Positions 1 through 6,911 of a stretch of 12,746 nt of DNA are shown here, one piece after another. Location: assembly GCA_023256555.1 (NCBI GenBank), contig JALRFB010000009.1, positions 1 to 12,746 on the forward strand. The letters run 5' to 3'. The stretch comes from Sediminibacterium sp. (lineage in GTDB: Bacteria > Bacteroidota > Bacteroidia > Chitinophagales > Chitinophagaceae). The stretch's first letter is position 1. Each line of letters starts with the position of its first letter. The notes under the pieces were generated by a model. That model saw only the letters and a program-made list of their open reading frames with translations, did no database searches and was not told the DNA's origin. The position numbers and the translations under genes are program-made.

Positions 1-1
1 T

Positions 2-91
2 GATATGAAAAAGATGGTAAAATGGTTTGGTCAATTAAAAGCCAATAATATAGAACCTGTGCTTCCAGTGGACGAAGAGCCTGAAGCATAA
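2..91 (+). CDS. C-terminal end of an unidentified protein (partial)
   Basis: Only the last 29 residues and a TAA stop are in the window. The tail reads DMKKMVKWFGQLKANNIEPV and then a short acidic, proline-containing end finishing in EPEA. The frame is open to the left edge, so this is probably the end of a longer gene, although an ATG at position 5 means a tiny stand-alone ORF cannot be excluded. An intrinsic terminator follows 18 bases after the stop, which supports a real gene end. The tail recalls the GatC motif KLNELDTxGVEP only loosely, and GatC would continue much further, so I assign no function. Confidence 0.5.
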   Translation, partial: DMKKMVKWFGQLKANNIEPVLPVDEEPEA

Positions 92-109
92 GTACTGCCC
101 AATATTTAT

Positions 110-141
110 AAAAAGCTTATCCAAATAGGGTAAGCTTTTTT
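110..141 (+). terminator. Rho-independent terminator of the upstream partial gene
   Basis: Bases 110-122 pair with 128-140 around a 5-base loop (AAATA). This gives a 13-bp stem with one G-T pair. The downstream arm ends in a run of six T (136-141). It lies 18 bases after the stop at 91 and separates that gene from the GH3 gene at 176. Confidence 0.85.
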
Positions 142-150
142 ATTATCCTT

Positions 151-161
151 AAATTGCAATT
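151..161 (+). promoter_or_regulatory. Palindromic motif AAATTGCAATT upstream of the GH3 gene
   Basis: The core AATTGCAATT (152-161) is a perfect 10-bp palindrome ending 14 bases before the ATG at 176. The same 11 bases occur in the same orientation and at the same 14-base distance ahead of ridA. The role is unknown. It could be an operator, part of a promoter, or chance in AT-rich DNA. Confidence 0.3.
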
Positions 162-175
162 ATAAAGAAGGACTT

Positions 176-3058
176 ATGAAAAAAATGCTGTTTATACTAC
201 TTGTATTATTAAGTTGTCAAATTACATTGGATGCTCAAACACGTGCAGAAAAAAAATGGGTAAAACACCAGTTTAAGTCTTTAAGCTTAGACGAAAAAAT
301 TGCTCAACTCATGGTGCTTAGAGCACATAGTAATTGGGATACAAAAAAAGTAGACTCATTGGCAGACTTAATTAAACAGTATAATATTGGTGGACTTTGT
401 TTTTTTCAAGGTGGACCTATTAGACAAGCTATTCAAACCAATAATTATCAACGAATAGCTAAAACACCTTTACTCATTACCATAGATGCTGAATGGGGGG
501 TTGGAATGCGCTTAGACAGTGTAGACATGTTCCCAAGACAACTTTCTTTAGGGGCAATGCCTAACAACCAATTGGTTTATCAAATGGGAGCGGCCATTGC
601 TGCACAGTGCAAGCGTTTAGGTATACAAGTTAACTATGCGCCAGATGTTGATATCAATAATAATCCAGCAAATCCAGTAATTAATGATAGAAGTTTTGGA
701 CAAAATAAAAAAACAGTCATTGACTATGGTATTGCATATATGAAAGGATTACAAGACAATGGCATCATGGCAACAGCAAAACATTTTCCTGGACATGGCG
801 ATGTCAGCGTAGACTCACATAATGATATTCCTGTTGTAAATAAAACCAGAGCCGAATTAGACAGTTTGGAGCTTGCTCCTTTCAAAGCTTTAATCAATGC
901 AGGCATTGAATCGGTGATGGTAGCACATTTGTCTGTACCAGCTATTGATAATGCAGAAAAGCGCCCAACTTCACTATCAACAAAAGCAGTGAATGGTGTA
1001 CTTAAAAATGAATTAGGATTTAAAGGCATCAGTGTAACAGATGCCTTGGATATGAAAGCAATAAGTAATTATTATCCAGAAGGAGAAGCCAATGTTCAAG
1101 CAATTTTAGCAGGAAATGATATGTTGTGTTTGCCAGGAGATATAGGACAGTCTATTAAAAAAGTAAAGGAAGCCATTACTGAAGGAAGATTGACATTGAA
1201 AGATATTGATACTAGGGTTAAAAAAGTTTTAAGTGCGAAATATAGGTATGGATTAAGTCAAGTGAAATTAATTGACACAACCAATATTATTGCAGATTTA
1301 AATCAATCTGTTATTTCTCTAAAAACTGCAATGGCTAAACAATCTCTTACCTATGTCAATGCTAACCAAAGAACAACCATTAAAAAAGGACAAAGAATTG
1401 CTTACCTAGTACTTAATTCAAATAAAGCAAATGTAATTAGTAATGCACTTAGCATTGGATATGAGGCAAGTGTTTATTTTGCTAATGGTTCAGATAGTAA
1501 TACTTTGAAAAATATAGAACATCAATTAGCAGGTTATGATCAGGTAATTGTGGGCTTACACAATTATAATAGAAAACCTGCAAATCATTTTGAAATCCCT
1601 TCTAACTTAATTCAGTTTTTAAATAAATCTGGACATGAAAGTTGGACACATATCATATTAGGTAACCCCTATGCAGTAGCAGAATTTCCTAATATTCATA
1701 ATATATTATTTGCTTACGAAGACAATGCTCAAACACAAAAAGCGGTATTACAATGGTTAGAAGGAACTATTGAAGCAGTTGGAGTATTACCTGTAACTGT
1801 TACAGACCAATACACATATGGCACAGGACATTCTCAACCATCCACTACAAAAACAGTAGTCCAACAAGAAGCGTCAACTGGAATACAAATAGAGAAATTG
1901 GCAGCAATAGATTCTTTAGTGGCAGACGCTATTCAAAAAAAAGCCATCCCAGGTTGTCAGGTATTAGTAGCAAAAAATAATCAAATTGTTTTTAATAAAT
2001 CTTATGGAACAATTGCTGGAGAAGGATCCGCTCCAGTTACCAACCAAACTTATTACGACCTGGCATCGGTAACTAAAGTAAGTGCTACCACAGTTTCCAT
2101 TATGAAATTAGTTGAAGAAGGAAAAATTAATATTGACAAAACTATCGGAGATTATTTACCATGGGTAAAAGGAAATGACAAAGCCAACATAACATTAAGA
2201 GATTTATTATTACACCAAGCAGGTTTATATCCCTACATAAAATTTTATGAGCAATTATTAAATGCGGATGGTAGTTTAAATAGCCAATTGGTGATCAATA
2301 CCCCTGATGCAAAACATCAGCTAATGATTTCACCAAATAAATATTTAGCTAATTACTGGATAGACACCATTCAACAACAAATTTTAAGAAGCCCTGTAAC
2401 TGTAAGCGGGAAATACATTTATAGTGATAATGATTTTATATTTCTTGGGAATATTGTAGAAAAAGTTACTGGGATGAATTTAAACGAATATGCAACCAAA
2501 ACTTTTTACCAACCATTGTCAATGAGTAGTACCGGATATCTACCCTTACAAAAAACTAATTTAAACAATATTGCTGCAACAGAATTGGACAACTATTTTA
2601 GGAAAGAATTAGTTCAAGGAACAGTACATGACGAAGGGGCTTCAACAATGGGAGGAATTGCTGGACATGCTGGACTATTCAGCAATGCTACTGATTTAGC
2701 TAAATTATATTTAATGTTATTAAATAATGGCAGCTGGGAAGGCAAACAATATTTGCAAGCATCAACCATACAAAATTATACCGGTTATAATAGCCCAAAT
2801 AGCAGAAGAGGCTTAGGTTTTGATAAGCCTGAAAAAGATAATAAAAACTTAAAAGAACCCTATCCTAGCAAAAGTGTATCTCCGAGTACTTTTGGACATA
2901 CTGGTTTTACAGGCACTTGTGTTTGGGCAGATCCGGAACATCAATTATTGTATATCTTCTTATCAAATAGAGTTTTCCCAACTAGGGATAATAAAGCATT
3001 TAGTAGTTTAAACCTAAGACCTAATATTCAAGAAGTAATCTATAGTGCATTATTATAA
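176..3058 (+). CDS. Secreted GH3 beta-N-acetylhexosaminidase / beta-lactamase-family serine hydrolase fusion
   Basis: This two-enzyme envelope protein of 960 residues probably acts on peptidoglycan fragments. The N-terminal signal sequence (about 1-21) contains LLSC at 11-14, which could be a lipobox; cleavage after DAQ near residue 21 is the alternative. Residues about 35-360 form a GH3 barrel. It has the NagZ-type motif KHFPGHGDVSVDSH at 202-215 (acid/base loop, H215 in DSH) and the nucleophile Asp in SVTD at 286-289. Residues about 370-550 look like a GH3 C-terminal alpha/beta domain. Residues about 570-960 form a class C beta-lactamase/DD-peptidase-like domain with S631-V-T-K634, Y749-S-D751 and H908-T-G910. 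All catalytic motifs appear intact. The family prediction is cleavage of GlcNAc-containing muropeptides plus an amide or ester hydrolase activity; the substrates are inferred. The start is supported by AAGAAGGA just upstream. porZ follows after one base, so the two are probably co-transcribed and translationally coupled. Confidence 0.9.
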   Translation: MKKMLFILLVLLSCQITLDAQTRAEKKWVKHQFKSLSLDEKIAQLMVLRAHSNWDTKKVDSLADLIKQYNIGGLCFFQGGPIRQAIQTNNYQRIAKTPLLITIDAEWGVGMRLDSVDMFPRQLSLGAMPNNQLVYQMGAAIAAQCKRLGIQVNYAPDVDINNNPANPVINDRSFGQNKKTVIDYGIAYMKGLQDNGIMATAKHFPGHGDVSVDSHNDIPVVNKTRAELDSLELAPFKALINAGIESVMVAHLSVPAIDNAEKRPTSLSTKAVNGVLKNELGFKGISVTDALDMKAISNYYPEGEANVQAILAGNDMLCLPGDIGQSIKKVKEAITEGRLTLKDIDTRVKKVLSAKYRYGLSQVKLIDTTNIIADLNQSVISLKTAMAKQSLTYVNANQRTTIKKGQRIAYLVLNSNKANVISNALSIGYEASVYFANGSDSNTLKNIEHQLAGYDQVIVGLHNYNRKPANHFEIPSNLIQFLNKSGHESWTHIILGNPYAVAEFPNIHNILFAYEDNAQTQKAVLQWLEGTIEAVGVLPVTVTDQYTYGTGHSQPSTTKTVVQQEASTGIQIEKLAAIDSLVADAIQKKAIPGCQVLVAKNNQIVFNKSYGTIAGEGSAPVTNQTYYDLASVTKVSATTVSIMKLVEEGKINIDKTIGDYLPWVKGNDKANITLRDLLLHQAGLYPYIKFYEQLLNADGSLNSQLVINTPDAKHQLMISPNKYLANYWIDTIQQQILRSPVTVSGKYIYSDNDFIFLGNIVEKVTGMNLNEYATKTFYQPLSMSSTGYLPLQKTNLNNIAATELDNYFRKELVQGTVHDEGASTMGGIAGHAGLFSNATDLAKLYLMLLNNGSWEGKQYLQASTIQNYTGYNSPNSRRGLGFDKPEKDNKNLKEPYPSKSVSPSTFGHTGFTGTCVWADPEHQLLYIFLSNRVFPTRDNKAFSSLNLRPNIQEVIYSALL

Positions 3059-3059
3059 A

Positions 3060-4886
3060 ATGAGAATTGCATTCTTTTTATGTTTTAGTTTAATCTTACA
3101 TTCATTGTATGCCCAAAATGATATTGGCGGCATTGGATCATGGAGAGAACATTATAATAATTCAAATATTAAGCAAGCGATAAAAGGTGATCGTATTTAT
3201 TTAGCAACCACAAATCAGTTGATTGCCTACAATGAAAGTAATGGCAAAATTGAATTTATTGGTAAATCAAGTGGCCTGCACGAGATAGGTATTCAAAAAA
3301 TTGCATGGGATACGAAAACAGAACAATTAATTATTGCTTATACCAATAGTGCTATTGATATCATGAAAGGAGGCCAAGTATATTTAATCAATGATATCAA
3401 AACAACAACATTATATAACAATAAGCAGATTAACAATATAAAAACAGCTGATGGTTTGGCATTTATTGAAACCACCTTTGGTATTGTAGTGATTGATCTT
3501 TCACAACATGAGATAAAAGAAACATGGCAGAACAAAGATTTAACTCAAGTAGAAAACAAATATCAGTATAGTAAAATTAGCAATACCACCTCCATGACTT
3601 TTCAAACTGATAGCTTAAAAGGAATTGCTTTTACTAACGATTTAAATAAATGGATAAAAATAGGAGGTCCTAAAAACTCAATAAAAGGAAATGGCTCTGC
3701 AAATAATGAACAATTAATCTTCCCTTTTTCAAACCTAATAAATGGGTTTGCAAATTATTCTGAAAATGGTTGGGTAAATTATTTTACTTTACAAAATACG
3801 TCCATCCCAAGTATAGACTATAGCGTCAATCATCCAAGTGATCCAATTTTCTGGCTAGCAAATTCAAAAACAGTTTACAGCTATGACGGCAATCAATTAC
3901 AATTAGTCCAAGAAAGTCCAATAGGTCTAATTAAAAATATTGCATTTTCGAAAAATGGTAATGGCTGGATATTAAATGATCAAAAGGGATTGAATCTTAT
4001 ACAAAAAAATAATGCTAAAATATATCCACTCCCAACTGGAATGACCATCAATGGCAATGTAAAATTAATTGCCAATCAACAAGAACAGGTTTGGATTGCA
4101 TGCCCATCTCTACAAGGTATTTATATATTTCAATCAGATAATTATTTTAATACAAGTACTTGGGTGCAAAAAACAACCGGTACCAACAACGGAAACCTTC
4201 CCAGTAATAAAATAACAAGTATTATAGAAGACAAAACCGGAGCGATATGGGTTGGAACAGATAATGGAATAGGTATATTTAATTGTAGTGATTTAAGCAA
4301 GGAAGCATGTAATGCTTATTTACCAATTGTAAAAAACAATGGATTTAATGCATATTTATTTCAAAAAGAAACTATTAACTGTATTACGGTGGATGCTGCA
4401 AATAGAAAATGGATAGGTACTAATAGTGGCGCCTGGTTGATCAGTCAAGATGGACTTAATATTATAGAACACTTTACAAAAGACAATAGTCCTTTACCAA
4501 CAGATAGTATTCTTCAAATAATTATTGAGCCAAATAATGGTGAAGTGTTTTTTCAAACCAGTCAAGAATTAGTAAGCTATAGAGGAACCGCCACCAAAGA
4601 AGTTATACATCAAAAAGATTTATTCATTTATCCCAACCCGGTACCACCCAATTATGACGGACAAATCAGTATTAGGAATCTAGTAGAAAATGCCCATGTC
4701 AAAATCACCGATATCAATGGTAAATTAGTTTTTCAAACAAGGGCACTGGGCGGACAAGCCATTTGGAACGGGAAAACATACGAAGACAAACATGTAGCCA
4801 CAGGAATCTATTTGGTTTTTGTCAGAGATGACGCAGGAAATGAAAAAGGAGTTGGCAAAATTTTAATAACCAAAGGATATTATTAA
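3060..4886 (+). CDS. porZ: PorZ-like type IX secretion attachment-complex protein with C-terminal sorting domain
   Basis: I choose the ATG at 3060 (608 residues) because it begins directly with a signal peptide, MRIAFFLCFSLILHSLYAQ. A GTG at 3045 would add five residues inside the previous gene. The N-terminal part has the PorZ propeller pattern: the motif GSWREHY, then SSGLHEIGIQKIAW, then a stretch around AIDI and INDIK followed by NKQINNI and FGIVVIDL. Two regulator-propeller-type blades are clear at about 381-407 (IIEDKTGAIWVGTDNG) and 439-462 (CITVDAANRKWIGTNSG). The last 88 residues (from about 521, LFIYPNPV, to the KGYY end) are a type IX sorting domain with the ATGIY motif. In Porphyromonas PorZ sits on the cell surface with PorU, PorV and PorQ and helps attach cargo to anionic LPS; that role is known from the family and not visible here. 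The next-best reading is an unrelated propeller-type T9SS cargo protein. Confidence 0.75.
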   Translation: MRIAFFLCFSLILHSLYAQNDIGGIGSWREHYNNSNIKQAIKGDRIYLATTNQLIAYNESNGKIEFIGKSSGLHEIGIQKIAWDTKTEQLIIAYTNSAIDIMKGGQVYLINDIKTTTLYNNKQINNIKTADGLAFIETTFGIVVIDLSQHEIKETWQNKDLTQVENKYQYSKISNTTSMTFQTDSLKGIAFTNDLNKWIKIGGPKNSIKGNGSANNEQLIFPFSNLINGFANYSENGWVNYFTLQNTSIPSIDYSVNHPSDPIFWLANSKTVYSYDGNQLQLVQESPIGLIKNIAFSKNGNGWILNDQKGLNLIQKNNAKIYPLPTGMTINGNVKLIANQQEQVWIACPSLQGIYIFQSDNYFNTSTWVQKTTGTNNGNLPSNKITSIIEDKTGAIWVGTDNGIGIFNCSDLSKEACNAYLPIVKNNGFNAYLFQKETINCITVDAANRKWIGTNSGAWLISQDGLNIIEHFTKDNSPLPTDSILQIIIEPNNGEVFFQTSQELVSYRGTATKEVIHQKDLFIYPNPVPPNYDGQISIRNLVENAHVKITDINGKLVFQTRALGGQAIWNGKTYEDKHVATGIYLVFVRDDAGNEKGVGKILITKGYY

Positions 4887-4892
4887 ATATAA

Positions 4893-5468
4893 TTAATCCT
4901 TAGTCATTTCAAAATTTTTGAAAGCTTTGAACTTCCAAGTGCCTTGATCCCCCTCAACTACTCTATACATAATTTGTCTTACCTTATTCGTTGGTGTCTT
5001 AATTGATGTATCAGAATCATATACAGGGAATTTTCTAAATAAAATACCTTCTACTAATTTATACTCATCCCCTCCTCTATACCCTTTACTCAAAACCATA
5101 TCATTAGTAATATCGGGGAAATAAATTGGCATCAAACTTTCATTATTTTTTGAACTAACGCTTAAAATGGAGGGCTTACTATCTTTGTCTAAAAAATAGA
5201 TTAAGATATCTGGGAATCCATCTAAATTTAAATCATCAATTTCAGAACCAGTTACCCTACCCTTTAGTTCAAAGGAAACCTCTCTAGCTTCTTGCTTAAA
5301 ACCAATTGGTCTAATATTTAAAATATTTCGATCTACTAGTTTATTAAAGCAAGAAATTCTATAACCTGCTTTTCCTATTTTAAGGGTGCTATCGTATTTA
5401 CTTACTACAAATTGACTATTAGCAGTAAAAACTATTAAAATAAAAGTCAAAAATAAAGGGAAGCGCAT
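4893..5468 (-). CDS. Small secreted protein resembling I-type lysozyme inhibitors (PliI-like)
   Basis: The protein has 191 residues with a clear signal peptide (MRFPLFLTFILIVFTANSQ, about 1-19), so it should be periplasmic or outside the cell. Residues 79-87 (DLNLDGFPD) form a Ca-binding-like or FG-GAP-like loop. Further on, YRGGDEYKLVEGILFRKFPVY at about 130-150 and VRQIMYRVVEGDQGTWKFKAF at about 163-183 follow the pattern I recall for PliI-like proteins (G-x-D/H-x-F/Y, L-R-FPVY, R-x-x-x-Y-x-L). Those proteins inhibit invertebrate-type lysozyme in some Gram-negatives. The assignment is from memory of the family pattern, so the inhibitor role is tentative. The gene converges on porZ with six bases between the stop codons. 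It is divergent from the epimerase gene, with a TAnnTTTG box 17 bases ahead of its start codon. Confidence 0.7.
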   Translation of the reverse strand: MRFPLFLTFILIVFTANSQFVVSKYDSTLKIGKAGYRISCFNKLVDRNILNIRPIGFKQEAREVSFELKGRVTGSEIDDLNLDGFPDILIYFLDKDSKPSILSVSSKNNESLMPIYFPDITNDMVLSKGYRGGDEYKLVEGILFRKFPVYDSDTSIKTPTNKVRQIMYRVVEGDQGTWKFKAFKNFEMTKD

Positions 5469-5485
5469 ATTTTATTTTTATGATT

Positions 5486-5493
5486 CAAAGTTA
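5486..5493 (-). promoter_or_regulatory. Putative -7 box for the PliI-like gene
   Basis: On the minus strand this reads TAACTTTG, a full match to the Bacteroidetes -7 consensus TAnnTTTG, 17 bases before the ATG at 5468. No convincing -33 TTG is seen at the usual spacing, so this rests on the -7 box alone. Confidence 0.45.
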
Positions 5494-5499
5494 ATAGAA

Positions 5500-5507
5500 T
5501 AGTTTTG
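5500..5507 (+). promoter_or_regulatory. Putative -7 box for the aldose 1-epimerase gene
   Basis: TAGTTTTG matches TAnnTTTG and ends 22 bases before the ATG at 5530. It lies only six bases from the oppositely oriented box at 5486-5493, so two polymerases could hardly bind at once. No clear -33 element is visible. Confidence 0.4.
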
Positions 5508-5529
5508 AATTACCATTAATACATTACAA

Positions 5530-6459
5530 ATGTCGTTTGAAATTCAGATATCATCGCTTGACCATTTTGAACAAATAACCCTTAGAGAATCCAATACAGG
5601 TAACAGTATTAGCATTTCTACAAGGGGGGGATTAATCAATGAATGGTTGATTGAGGGGAGCAGATCGATCATCAACGGCAACGACTTTTCAAATGGCTGG
5701 GGTAATTTTGAAATGAATGGATTTAAAAGTGGTAAAATGAGCCCTTTTTCTTGTAGGTTAGAAAATGGAACATTTACACATTTAGATCAAATCTATACTA
5801 TTGAAAAATTTTATTTAGGAGAGCATGCTTTACATGGTATACTTTATGATGCTGTGTATACAATAGCATCAACAAAAATTAACGATGATAGCGCATCTGC
5901 CATTTTAGAATATAAATATAATGGAACAGACCATGGTTATCCATTTCCTTATAGCATTCAATTAGAGTGGCTACTTCAAACTAATCATTTAGTTAGTGTA
6001 AAAACCACCATCATTAATCATCATAACCAACCCATTCCTATAATGGATGGATGGCATCCTTACTTTAGTCTTAGCGCAAAAGTGAATGATTATAAACTAC
6101 AATTCAAGAACAAAGGTAAAATTGAATACAATCAAAATTTGCTACCTACTGGTAAAATAAAAGAAGACAATAGGTTTAATGAAAGTACCCAAATTGGCGA
6201 TTTACATTTGGATGATTGTTGGTTAATTGACGATCAATCTCCTAGTTGTACTATTCAATATGAAAAAGAAAAAATAATCATTACCCCTATTTGCAATTAC
6301 CCATATTTACAAGTTTATACACCAGATGACAGAAAGAGTATCGCTATTGAAAATTTAAGTGCAGTACCAAATTGTTTTAATAATAAAATGGGGCTCCATA
6401 TGATGAAGCCCCATGAATCTTGGGTGTTAGCTACAAGCTACCAATATTTTAAAGATTAA
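5530..6459 (+). CDS. Aldose 1-epimerase (galactose mutarotase) family protein
   Basis: This cytosolic protein of 309 residues has no signal peptide and belongs to the GalM-like beta-sandwich superfamily. Family landmarks are in order: MSPFSCRLENGTF at 70-82 (equivalent of the PNRI..G segment, with R76), H102-G103 (ALHG), GWHPYF at 174-179 with H176, LDDCW at 227-231, and IAIENLSAVPNCFN at 271-284 with E274 in the catalytic-base position. In characterised GalM two His and one Glu interconvert the alpha and beta anomers of aldoses, and all three positions are occupied here. The true sugar is unknown, because the superfamily also contains glucose-6-phosphate epimerases and uncharacterised branches. 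No sugar-catabolic genes are adjacent. Its 3' end overlaps ridA by 11 bases tail to tail and carries ridA's likely terminator. Confidence 0.82.
   Translation: MSFEIQISSLDHFEQITLRESNTGNSISISTRGGLINEWLIEGSRSIINGNDFSNGWGNFEMNGFKSGKMSPFSCRLENGTFTHLDQIYTIEKFYLGEHALHGILYDAVYTIASTKINDDSASAILEYKYNGTDHGYPFPYSIQLEWLLQTNHLVSVKTTIINHHNQPIPIMDGWHPYFSLSAKVNDYKLQFKNKGKIEYNQNLLPTGKIKEDNRFNESTQIGDLHLDDCWLIDDQSPSCTIQYEKEKIIITPICNYPYLQVYTPDDRKSIAIENLSAVPNCFNNKMGLHMMKPHESWVLATSYQYFKD
6388..6414 (-). terminator. Likely intrinsic terminator of ridA, inside the epimerase coding sequence
   Basis: ATGGGGCT (6388-6395) and AGCCCCAT (6407-6414) form a perfect 8-bp, GC-rich stem with an 11-base loop. Read on the minus strand, the stem is followed at once by TTTATTATT. 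On the plus strand it is followed by GAATCT with no T-run, so it looks directional for ridA, whose stop is 34 bases upstream of the hairpin. The 11-base loop is longer than ideal. Confidence 0.6.
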
Positions 6460-6835
6460 CTACAGCAGTAATACTAATCTCTATGTTTACATTACGAGGT
6501 AAAGTTTTTACAGCTACTGTTTCTCTAGCAGGGAAATCTTTAGAAAAATAAGACCCATACACTTCATTCACTTGTGCAAATAAACTCATATCGCTTAAGA
6601 AGATAGTTGTTTTTACTACATGGGCAAAAGTCAATTCAGCTGCTTCTAAAATCGATTTAATATTTTCCATGACTTGCTTTGTTTCAGAAGCAATATCAGA
6701 TAATACCAATTCACCTGTTTTAGGGTCGAAAGCCACTTGACCACTGGCAAATAAAAATCCATTTGCAATAACGGCTTGACTATAAGGACCTATTGGGGTA
6801 GGTACTTTTTTTGATTCGATGATCTGTTTTGACAT
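6449..6835 (-). CDS. ridA: RidA family enamine/imine deaminase
   Basis: The protein has 128 residues, the normal length for the YjgF/YER057c/UK114 family. Signature parts are GPYSQAV at 16-22 with Y18, the segment FASGQVAFDPKTGEL at 29-43, VVKTTIFLSDM at 73-83, FPARETVAV at 101-109 with R104, and E119 near the C-terminus. Y18, R104 and E119 match the residues used by the RidA subfamily to hydrolyse 2-aminoacrylate and similar enamines released by PLP enzymes, giving 2-keto acids and ammonia. The protein is cytosolic and expected to be trimeric. The start is preceded by AT-rich DNA with no Shine-Dalgarno sequence. It is divergent from tsaB and ends 11 bases inside the convergent epimerase gene. 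Confidence 0.92.
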   Translation of the reverse strand: MSKQIIESKKVPTPIGPYSQAVIANGFLFASGQVAFDPKTGELVLSDIASETKQVMENIKSILEAAELTFAHVVKTTIFLSDMSLFAQVNEVYGSYFSKDFPARETVAVKTLPRNVNIEISITAVVNL

Positions 6836-6849
6836 AATAATTGATTAAG

Positions 6850-6860
6850 AATTGCAATTT
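6850..6860 (-). promoter_or_regulatory. Second copy of the AAATTGCAATT motif, upstream of ridA
   Basis: On the minus strand this 11-mer equals the one at 151-161 ahead of the GH3 gene. It lies 14 bases before the ridA ATG, the same spacing as there. Its core is a perfect 10-bp palindrome (6850-6859). The function is unknown. Confidence 0.3.
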
Positions 6861-6861
6861 C

Positions 6862-6894
6862 TTGTTTTTCTATCACTTGACCAACCTATTTTTG
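6862..6894 (+). promoter_or_regulatory. Putative tsaB promoter
   Basis: TATTTTTG at 6887-6894 is a full match to the Bacteroidetes -7 box TAnnTTTG. A TTG at 6862-6864 lies 22 bases upstream as a possible -33 element. The implied transcript starts around 6900, about a dozen bases before the GTG start at 6912. That fits this GTG and argues against any start at or upstream of the box. Confidence 0.5.
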
Positions 6895-6911
6895 CAAAAC
6901 AAATAAATATT

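Noticed and set aside
2..91. Reading the left-edge tail as GatC
   Set aside because: The similarity is limited to a short lysine-rich and IEPV-like segment. GatC continues well past this motif, whereas this protein stops within about ten residues.
724..1029. Open frame of about 100 codons on the minus strand inside the GH3 gene
   Set aside because: It lies wholly within the strongly supported GH3 domain, has no recognisable domain and no promoter, and is an antisense by-product of the coding frame.
3338..3535. Minus-strand open frame with hydrophobic translation inside porZ
   Set aside because: It overlaps conserved PorZ propeller sequence completely. The hydrophobic look comes from reading AT-rich coding DNA backwards.
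4873..4901. Inverted repeat AAGGAT/ATCCTT over the porZ and PliI-like stop codons
   Set aside because: Only six paired bases before mismatches, a long AT-rich loop and no T-tract in either direction. It may contribute to termination but cannot be called.
6852..6911. Upstream TTG start for tsaB adding 20 residues
   Set aside because: TsaB proteins start a few residues before the HIDTT motif, and this extension would run across the -7 box at 6887-6894. The GTG at 6912 fits better.
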